DNA from: JAWXBM01 sp034440115
Lineage (GTDB): Bacteria; Pseudomonadota; Gammaproteobacteria; Xanthomonadales; SZUA-36
NCBI GenBank assembly: GCA_034440115.1
Contig: JAWXBM010000113.1
Span: 1-25,735, forward strand
Direction: 5' to 3'
Length of the DNA: 25,735 nucleotides
Below the pieces are notes generated by a model that did no database searches, had not been told where the DNA came from, and worked only from the letters and a program-made list of their open reading frames with translations. The translations under genes and the position numbers were made by a program. Of this stretch, positions 7,624-13,728 are shown in pieces (the first letter of the stretch is position 1; every line of letters begins with the position of its first letter).

Positions 7624-8715
7624 GTGGATGAACTGGTGACAAAAGAGATCGCTGGTACTGAGCTGATCAATCCTGCTGTGGTGGCCGCAACTGGCCATTT
7701 GCAGCATGAGTTTGCCATAGCCCGGCCGTTTCGGCATGTGGTTATCGATCACTTTTTCGATGCCGGCTTTTGTCAACGGCTGTTGGATGAATTTCCTGAT
7801 TTCGACACTCGTGCCGCCATGAATGAGAATGGCGCGATTGGCGGCAAGGCCACGCAGGAGAAAATGCAACGATTGGGGCGCAGTTATCAGCGTCTCGATG
7901 AGGTGGTACAGAGCCAGGCCTTTCGCGACCTGATTGGTGAAATCACCGCTGTCCCCGATTTGCAATATGATCCGCATTATTTTGGCGGTGGTACGCATGA
8001 GAACCGTCACGGGCAGGATCTCGACCCGCACGTGGATTTCAACTATCACCCCATTTCCCGGCAGCATCGCCGTCTGAACCTGATCGTTTATCTGAATCCC
8101 GAATGGCAAGACGAGTGGGGCGGTTCCTTGCAGTTGCACAAAGATCCCTATGTGCATCCTGCGCAGGATGAAATCGTAACGCTGACTCCTTTGTTCAATC
8201 GCTGTGTGATTTTTGAAACCACAGAATCATCCTGGCATGGCTTCGCCAGGATCAACCTGCCACCAGAGCAGCAGGGGCTGAGCCGCAAGTCCTTTGCGCT
8301 GTATTACTACACTGATACCCGACCGACAGATCAAACTGCCGAGGAGCATTCCACCGTTTACGTGGAACGCCATCTGGCGCCGCGTTTCCAGGCTGGTATG
8401 ACACTGAGCGATGCCGATCTGCAGGAAGTGAGAATATTGTTGGCCCGTCGCGATCAACATTTGCGGCGTTTGTATAAAAACATTCAACGCTTGTATGGCG
8501 AAAACAAGCGCCTGCACTTGCAGAGCCAGGGCGCGGTGTCCGCTGATCACACGGATGAGCCTGCAACTATTGCAGAGCAGGAACAGGATGCAAATCAAGC
8601 CCGGCTGGTGATACAGCAATTACGCTCACGGGTACATGGGTTGGAGCATTCAACTTCATGGCGTATCACGGCACCCATCAGGGCTTTGAAGCGACTGTTT
8701 TCCGCAAAGGCCTGA
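7624..8715 (+). CDS. 2-oxoglutarate/Fe(II)-dependent oxygenase with coiled-coil C-terminal tail
   Basis: The 363-residue product has a prolyl-4-hydroxylase-like double-stranded beta-helix domain (about 35-232). The iron ligands are His136 and Asp138 in HVDFN and His205 in SSWHGF. Arg221 in SRKSFALYYY is the expected 2-oxoglutarate anchor. The second part (about 255-363) is charged and helical. It ends in HSTSWRITAPIRALKRLF, a segment typical of the linkers or tails of glycosyltransferases and methyltransferases in polysaccharide clusters. No signal peptide is seen, so it is cytoplasmic. The start is taken as GTG at 7624 because the frame has no ATG before the conserved domain; the ribosome binding site is weak. 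The gene ends 4 bases before tadA and heads a rightward operon. It probably hydroxylates a sugar, lipid or protein linked to the glycan made downstream; the substrate is unknown. Confidence 0.82.
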   Translation: MDELVTKEIAGTELINPAVVAATGHLQHEFAIARPFRHVVIDHFFDAGFCQRLLDEFPDFDTRAAMNENGAIGGKATQEKMQRLGRSYQRLDEVVQSQAFRDLIGEITAVPDLQYDPHYFGGGTHENRHGQDLDPHVDFNYHPISRQHRRLNLIVYLNPEWQDEWGGSLQLHKDPYVHPAQDEIVTLTPLFNRCVIFETTESSWHGFARINLPPEQQGLSRKSFALYYYTDTRPTDQTAEEHSTVYVERHLAPRFQAGMTLSDADLQEVRILLARRDQHLRRLYKNIQRLYGENKRLHLQSQGAVSADHTDEPATIAEQEQDANQARLVIQQLRSRVHGLEHSTSWRITAPIRALKRLFSAKA

Positions 8716-8719
8716 GTGC

Positions 8720-9199
8720 ATGTCGGCGCCAATCCCCAAGGTCATTGACCATCGCGATGATGCGCACTGGATGCGCCATGCCTTGACGCTTGCTGCAAAA
8801 GCTGAGGTTGACGGTGAAGTACCGGTGGGCGCCGTGTTGGTTCAGGATGGCCAAATCCTCGGTGAAGGCTGGAACCGCACCATAGGCCTGAACGATCCCA
8901 GTGCGCATGCTGAGATTCTTGCCTTGCGCGCTGCCGGCGAGACCTGCGCCAACTATCGCCTGCCTGAAACCACTCTCTACGTTACGCTGGAGCCCTGCGT
9001 GATGTGTGCCGGGGCCATGCTTCATGCGCGCGTTCAGCGTCTGGTGTTTGGCGCTGCCGATCCTAAGACCGGCGCCGCTGGCAGTGTTTTTGATACTCTG
9101 CTTGATGCTCGACACAATCACCGCCTGCAAGTAGACGGACCTTGTCTGGAAGACGAATGCGGTGCAGTATTGCAGGCGTTTTTTCGTTCCCGAAGGTAA
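8720..9199 (+). CDS. tadA: tRNA-specific adenosine deaminase TadA
   Basis: This 159-residue zinc deaminase converts adenosine-34 to inosine in tRNA-Arg(ACG), allowing one tRNA to read CGU, CGC and CGA. The zinc ligands are His63 in HAE (general base Glu65) and Cys93 and Cys96 in PCVMC. The downstream segment RVQRLVFGAADPKTGAAGS is characteristic of TadA rather than of cytidine or guanine deaminases. The start ATG is 4 bases after the oxygenase stop, and its stop is 3 bases before the glycosyltransferase start, so it is very probably co-transcribed with surface-glycan genes. In other bacteria the gene is usually essential. Confidence 0.95.
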   Translation: MSAPIPKVIDHRDDAHWMRHALTLAAKAEVDGEVPVGAVLVQDGQILGEGWNRTIGLNDPSAHAEILALRAAGETCANYRLPETTLYVTLEPCVMCAGAMLHARVQRLVFGAADPKTGAAGSVFDTLLDARHNHRLQVDGPCLEDECGAVLQAFFRSRR

Positions 9200-9202
9200 C
9201 CG

Positions 9203-10174
9203 ATGAATCCTGAGCTGGCCATTATCATTCCTTGCTATCGCGTAAGCGAAAGTATCGTCGACGTCGTGCGTGGTGCATTGCCTTACGCAGCCGCGATATA
9301 TTGTGTGGATGATGCCTGCCCGGAACAAAGCGGTAAGCGTGTTGCAGCAGAGTACGATGATGAGCGCGTACGGGTATTGTTCAATGAGAAAAACCTGGGC
9401 GTCGGTGGTGCTGTCAAGGCGGGTTACCAGGCAGCACTGGCCGATGGTTTTGAGGTATTCGTCAAGCTGGATGGTGATGGGCAGATGGACCCTGGCCGAA
9501 TACCTGACCTGGTGAACCCGATTTGCGAACAGCTCAGTGACTACTGCAAAGGCAACCGCTTTTATGAGCTGGAATATTTGCGCGGCATGCCAGCATTGCG
9601 CTTGCTGGGCAACAGCATGCTGTCGGCCCTGAGCAAGTTGTCGAGTGGCTATTGGCAGGTGGTCGATCCAACCAATGGCTTTACTGCCATGTCAGCTTCG
9701 GCACTCAAGCTGATTCCGCTGGACAAGATACAGAACGGCTACTTTTTTGAGAGTGATCTGTTGTTCCGGCTGAATCTGGCACGTGCCGTGGTTACTGATA
9801 TTCCGATGCCGGCGCGCTATGGCAACGAAGTCTCCAGTCTGCGCATAGGCAGAGTTATTTTGCCTTTCCTGTTGGGCCATACGCGCAACCTGGCCAAACG
9901 AATTTTCTATTCTTATTTTCTGCGGGATTTCAGCATTGCCAGCATCCAGCTGGTCGCCGGCACACTGCTGTTCCTGTTCGGACTGTTCACCGGTGTTGAT
10001 GCTTGGAGTGCCAGTGTGAACACGGGTATCACCGCCAGTGCCGGTACGGTCATGTTGGCCGGCTTACCGATTATCCTCGGCTTCCAGTTATTGCTGTCTT
10101 TTCTGAATTACGACATTCAGAACCAGCCGACCATGCCACTGTCCCGCCTGGCCCGACACTCCCCAAAACGATGA
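9203..10174 (+). CDS. GT2 family glycosyltransferase, GtrB/DPM1-like, with C-terminal membrane helices
   Basis: The 323-residue protein has an N-terminal GT-A domain opening with LAIIIPCYRVSESI. It has the nucleotide-binding VDDA (35-38), NLGVGGAVKAGY (64-75), and the metal-binding DGDGQMDP (90-97). Two membrane helices follow at about 244-264 and 280-302. This layout matches enzymes that load a sugar from a nucleotide donor onto undecaprenyl or dolichyl phosphate (GtrB, DPM1, ArnC relatives). It is followed by a GtrA-type protein and a GT-C transferase, which supports a GtrB role. It follows tadA by 3 bases. The sugar cannot be deduced. Confidence 0.88.
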   Translation: MNPELAIIIPCYRVSESIVDVVRGALPYAAAIYCVDDACPEQSGKRVAAEYDDERVRVLFNEKNLGVGGAVKAGYQAALADGFEVFVKLDGDGQMDPGRIPDLVNPICEQLSDYCKGNRFYELEYLRGMPALRLLGNSMLSALSKLSSGYWQVVDPTNGFTAMSASALKLIPLDKIQNGYFFESDLLFRLNLARAVVTDIPMPARYGNEVSSLRIGRVILPFLLGHTRNLAKRIFYSYFLRDFSIASIQLVAGTLLFLFGLFTGVDAWSASVNTGITASAGTVMLAGLPIILGFQLLLSFLNYDIQNQPTMPLSRLARHSPKR

Positions 10175-10215
10175 TGACTGAATTATGATGCCTGAATGAT
10201 GATGCGCAAACATTG

Positions 10216-10602
10216 ATGCGCCAACCGATTTTATTTGTGCTGGTGGGCGGCTTGCAATACCTGCTGGATGCTACCTTGTTTGGGGTTTTACTCACTGCTG
10301 GCTTGGCCATACCGGCGGCCAATATAACGTCGCGCGCTTCGGCAGCAGCGTTTGGTTTTCTGGCCAATCGTTACCTGACCTTCAATAAACGCTCCGATAC
10401 GGTGACCAGTTTCGCTGGCAGCCTGATGCGGTTTATTGCCTTATGGCTGGCGATGACAATAATCAGTACCGGACTGATTCTGGCAATTTCTAATTTCTGG
10501 GGCGCAGAATTGAGCATCCAGGTGGCTGGCAAATTGATAGTCGAAGCCGTGTTGGCAGTCATCAGTTTCCTGATCAGCAAATACTGGGTTTTTCGGAATT
10601 AA
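10216..10602 (+). CDS. GtrA family membrane protein (polyprenyl-linked sugar flippase candidate)
   Basis: This is a 128-residue, four-helix membrane protein. It has the GtrA family landmarks: VGGLQYLLDATLF in helix 1, SRASAAAFGFLANRYLTF in helix 2 and a C-terminal KYWVFRN. GtrA proteins are thought to flip undecaprenyl-phosphate-linked sugars to the periplasmic side. A TTG at 10213 lies directly before the ATG at 10216; I prefer the ATG. No strong Shine-Dalgarno is visible. It lies between the GT2 gene and the GT-C gene, exactly where a GtrA would be expected. Confidence 0.88.
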   Translation: MRQPILFVLVGGLQYLLDATLFGVLLTAGLAIPAANITSRASAAAFGFLANRYLTFNKRSDTVTSFAGSLMRFIALWLAMTIISTGLILAISNFWGAELSIQVAGKLIVEAVLAVISFLISKYWVFRN

Positions 10603-10619
10603 TCAGAGGTTCATGTGGC

Positions 10620-12515
10620 ATGTTTGAACTGCCAGGCCTGATCATCACGCAGTACACATGGTTGGCCGTCTGGCTGAGCAGTGCTTTAGTGACTGGCCTG
10701 GCTTTGCAATCGGTCTTGCTCGACTTCAGTCAGCCCCGGTCTCAGCCTCAGGCTCAGGTCCAGTCACCCTGGCCGAATGCTGAGCTGGCGGTGTTTTTTG
10801 GGATCAGCGGCGGATTAGCCGTGCAAATCCTGCTGCTGATTGCTCTGGCAGTCAGCGGGCAACTGAATCCTGTCGCAATCGGCTTGAGCAGTGCACTGCT
10901 GCTGGGAGCCAGTGCTTGGTTCCTATGGCAACAACCGGCCTGCCTGGCAGCGCTGCGGTCAAACTTCGATTTGCCCTTTTGGGAGTGGTTGGCCATATTG
11001 CCGATCTTGCTGATTATTGGCGCCTGGCTGGTGCGGCCACTGGGTCCGGCGGCGGGCTCTGACTCGCTGACTTATCATCTGCCTTATGCGCGTTTTTACC
11101 TGGAGCAGGGCGGTCTGACGTTGAACGATACCCTGCGCTATCCCTTGCACACACACAATATTAATCTGCTGTATGCAGTGGCCTTGCTGAAGCCCGGCCC
11201 CGCTCTGGCGCAGATGCTGCACGCCAGCCTGGGTTGGCTGAGTCTGTTGGGCATCTATGGTGCTGCCCGTGCCTGGCGTGGGTGGCCCACAGCCATAGCA
11301 GGGGTAGTTGCCGTGCTCTTGCTGGATGAATTTGTTTATTCCTTTTCTGCCGCATTTGTCGACAACGGTCTGATGTTGTTTACAACGGCCGCCTTTCTGG
11401 CTATGACGCGCTGGCAGGAAGGGCAGGGGCAGGAGGGGCACGATCGGGGTTGGCTGTGGTTTGCCGCAATCTGTGCCGGTACGGCCATGGGCACCAAATA
11501 CCTGGGAGCGTGGTTCACTGTGCCGCTGGGCTTGTGGGTGTTATGGCAGTCTCGCAGTCTGAACCTGAGCGTACGTTTCGCTTTGTTGGTCAGTGCCGTT
11601 GGTTTGTTCTGGTATCTGCGTTCCTGGTGGCTGGTGGGTAACCCGGTACATCCCTTTGCAGGTGACCTGTTCGGCTACTCCATCTGGTCCGCCAGTGACT
11701 TGCAGGGACAAATGACGGAACTGGCCAGCCATGGCCTGGATAAAACCTGGCTGAATCTGCTGCTGCTGCCATTCAAAATGTTTTCGGAATGGCACCGGTT
11801 CAATGGTTCTGTCGGCAATGCTGGCTTTCTGATCGGGTTGTTTATGGCCAGTTGTGTTTTATTGCCGTGGCAAAAGCCGGTGCTAAAGCCGGTACATTTG
11901 ATCTGCCTTGCATACCTGCTGTTCTGGTTCTGGACCTCACAGGTCATTCGCTACCTGATGATCATCCTGCCACTGATGAGCCTTTGCACAATGGTGTTGT
12001 GGGCGGAATGCATCAGCAGGCTGCCCAGGCTTTACGTTCGCCTGGGTTCAAGCAGCCTGGTATTGGCCTTGCTGATACTGTCTGGTTTGTCGGCGCAGCG
12101 TATTTACCGGGATATGCAGTGGATACCTTTAACACCACAAGGCCAGCATAAAGCACTGCTCAATTCACAGCCCGCATACGCAGTTGCCATTGCGGCTATG
12201 GCTGATGAGCGGATTGCTGACGGGCCCATTCTGCAGTTCCAGGTTCAGGAAATCCGCTGGTTTTTTCCTGGCGCTGTTTACGGCGACTGGATGGGCAGGT
12301 ATCCATTTCAGCAATTTGCCCATATCGGCCCTTCGGATCATTGGGAAATCAATGCGGGAGACGTATTAATTGAGCAGGTGAAGTCCATAGGAGCTGTGGC
12401 TGTGGTGTTTCGTAAAGAAACCGACCAGTTCAGCCCGCAACCACTGGAAAGTTACCTGAATGATTTTGAAATTATTGAAGAAAATGAGGCCACGGTTCTA
12501 ATGGTGCCGCGATAA
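10620..12515 (+). CDS. Large polytopic membrane glycosyltransferase, GT-C type (GtrC-like role)
   Basis: The 631-residue protein has about a dozen predicted hydrophobic helices (roughly 12-510) and a C-terminal, mostly soluble periplasmic domain (about 515-631). The first large loop carries GPAAGSDSLTYHLPYARFY (142-160). The acidic Asp148 sits where GT-C enzymes such as the PMT/ArnT families place the catalytic or metal-binding acid, and His153 follows. GT-C enzymes transfer a sugar from a polyprenyl-phosphate donor to an acceptor at the periplasmic face. It starts 17 bases after the gtrA-like gene and is the last gene of the run. Unlike GtrA and GtrB, this component decides acceptor and linkage and is poorly conserved, so the family cannot be named more narrowly. 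No hairpin terminator is evident after it. Confidence 0.8.
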   Translation: MFELPGLIITQYTWLAVWLSSALVTGLALQSVLLDFSQPRSQPQAQVQSPWPNAELAVFFGISGGLAVQILLLIALAVSGQLNPVAIGLSSALLLGASAWFLWQQPACLAALRSNFDLPFWEWLAILPILLIIGAWLVRPLGPAAGSDSLTYHLPYARFYLEQGGLTLNDTLRYPLHTHNINLLYAVALLKPGPALAQMLHASLGWLSLLGIYGAARAWRGWPTAIAGVVAVLLLDEFVYSFSAAFVDNGLMLFTTAAFLAMTRWQEGQGQEGHDRGWLWFAAICAGTAMGTKYLGAWFTVPLGLWVLWQSRSLNLSVRFALLVSAVGLFWYLRSWWLVGNPVHPFAGDLFGYSIWSASDLQGQMTELASHGLDKTWLNLLLLPFKMFSEWHRFNGSVGNAGFLIGLFMASCVLLPWQKPVLKPVHLICLAYLLFWFWTSQVIRYLMIILPLMSLCTMVLWAECISRLPRLYVRLGSSSLVLALLILSGLSAQRIYRDMQWIPLTPQGQHKALLNSQPAYAVAIAAMADERIADGPILQFQVQEIRWFFPGAVYGDWMGRYPFQQFAHIGPSDHWEINAGDVLIEQVKSIGAVAVVFRKETDQFSPQPLESYLNDFEIIEENEATVLMVPR

Positions 12516-12842
12516 AGTTGCTAAGGGTGATGCTCGGGTAAATAAATTGTAAGTATCTGGTCTGGCATGGTCGTTTTTGCAGCGTTGTTACGTATATCTG
12601 TAAAGAAAGCTGAGTAAAACTACCAAAATGGCGGTTTGCCAAATGCTTTTTGCTTAGTATTATGTTCATCAGTGCGAATTGTTATTGGGTGAGGCCAAAA
12701 CACAAGTTATTGCTTCGCGAAATCAATCGTTTGTGTGCTACAGCGTGTTTTTGTATGAATGTAAAGAATTGTCGACTAATGGAACTTTTACTAGTAGAAT
12801 CTTAGCAGCGGTATGCCAGTCCATAAAATAGCGAGAGACCAA
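12516..12842. other. AT-rich intergenic stretch before the dockerin gene
   Basis: This region is clearly more AT-rich than the flanking genes and has no supported coding sequence. A tentative rightward promoter is TTGTGT (12731-12736), a 17-base spacer, then TATGAA (12754-12759). Its match to the consensus is only partial. A GAGAG ribosome binding site lies at 12833-12837, before the dockerin gene ATG at 12843. Confidence 0.35.
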
Positions 12843-13643
12843 ATGAATAATTACAGGGAAAAGTTTGTCATTGGATGCTTGGCTGTAATGCTGCCTGCAA
12901 GTGGGTTTGCTGTTTGCAGTATGGGTGAGTGGAACGGGGGCAGTTCTGGTTCCGTGTTTCCAGAGTCTCCTGCCGCACCGGCTCCTGCAAACAGTAACCC
13001 GTCGCGACTTTCCGAGTTTTGCGGTTTGCGGGTCACTGGGACTGGCCACGTGCAGGACAACAGCCCGACCGCACACACCACTTTCATCACCAGGTTTTAC
13101 GTCAGGCCGCAATTGACAGGCGGCGCACAGGCGGACTTATTTATCGCTTACTCGGCTGAGACCCCATCAGGACAGTTGCTGAAGGTCAGTTATGATGGGG
13201 CCAATTTGGATTTTCACGCCGCTGGAGCAGGCGTGCTGGGCACGGCACCGGCTGAAGCTGGCAAGTGGTACCTGGTTGAAGTCAAATACGTTTCCGCGGG
13301 CAATACCACTTTTTGGGTTAACACTGATGCCAATACTGTCGCCGCGACCGGAACCTATACATCCGCCACGGGTGGTGTTGAAGCGGTACGACTGGGATTG
13401 CCCAATGGTTTGGGCGGACATACCGGTTATGTGAATTTCGATGCATACGAATCCCACAGCACCACTGCGGTGGGTCCTTTGCTGATTGGCGACTCCAATG
13501 GAAACGGGTCCATTACTATCGCTGATGCCACCAATGCCATTGGAGAGCTCAATGGTACACTTGCAGTTGGTCAGCCGGATTGTAACAGCAGTGGGGTAGT
13601 CACCATTGCCGACGCAACCTGCGTTATCGGCAAAATACCCTAG
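12843..13643 (+). CDS. Secreted lectin-like protein with C-terminal type I dockerin repeats
   Basis: The product has 266 residues. A signal peptide covers about 1-23. A Ser/Pro/Ala-rich linker follows (31-56), then a probable concanavalin/LamG-type jelly roll (about 58-207: FITRFYVRPQL, KWYLVEVKYVSAGNTTFWVN, VNFDAYESH). The C-terminus has two EF-hand-like dockerin loops: DSNGNGSITIAD (217-228) and DCNSSGVVTIAD (246-257). Each has the Asp/Asn/Gly pattern at loop positions 1, 3, 6 and 12, and each is followed by AT and a short helix. The two repeats share TIADAT exactly. Dockerins are calcium-dependent modules that bind cohesins. The frame extends ten codons further upstream, but the ATG at 12843 has the better ribosome binding site and places the signal peptide correctly. 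The next gene encodes a cohesin-like domain, so the two products may bind each other (inference). Confidence 0.8.
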   Translation: MNNYREKFVIGCLAVMLPASGFAVCSMGEWNGGSSGSVFPESPAAPAPANSNPSRLSEFCGLRVTGTGHVQDNSPTAHTTFITRFYVRPQLTGGAQADLFIAYSAETPSGQLLKVSYDGANLDFHAAGAGVLGTAPAEAGKWYLVEVKYVSAGNTTFWVNTDANTVAATGTYTSATGGVEAVRLGLPNGLGGHTGYVNFDAYESHSTTAVGPLLIGDSNGNGSITIADATNAIGELNGTLAVGQPDCNSSGVVTIADATCVIGKIP

Positions 13644-13728
13644 GCAACTAAAAGCTAAATTGAGTGCACGAAACCTAAATGTCAAAATCGATTTGTAATA
13701 ATGAAAAATTTCCTATTTGGAGTGTGAA

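Noticed and set aside
7317..7718. 133-residue minus-strand open frame between OYE and the oxygenase
   Set aside because: It overlaps the oxygenase start on the opposite strand and has no recognisable domain or ribosome binding site. It is noted as a composition oddity only.
8678..9328. 216-residue minus-strand open frame across tadA
   Set aside because: tadA on the plus strand has all catalytic residues and tight operon spacing; the reverse frame has no features.
12550..12580. Possible sigma-54 promoter (TGGCAT ... TTGCA) before the dockerin gene
   Set aside because: The spacing between the GG and GC elements is about three bases too long for a -24/-12 promoter.
13717..13728. Start of the IPTL-CTERM gene at the TTG at 13717
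   Set aside because: The TTG lies inside the likely Shine-Dalgarno TTGGAGTG of the ATG at 13729, which gives a normal signal peptide.
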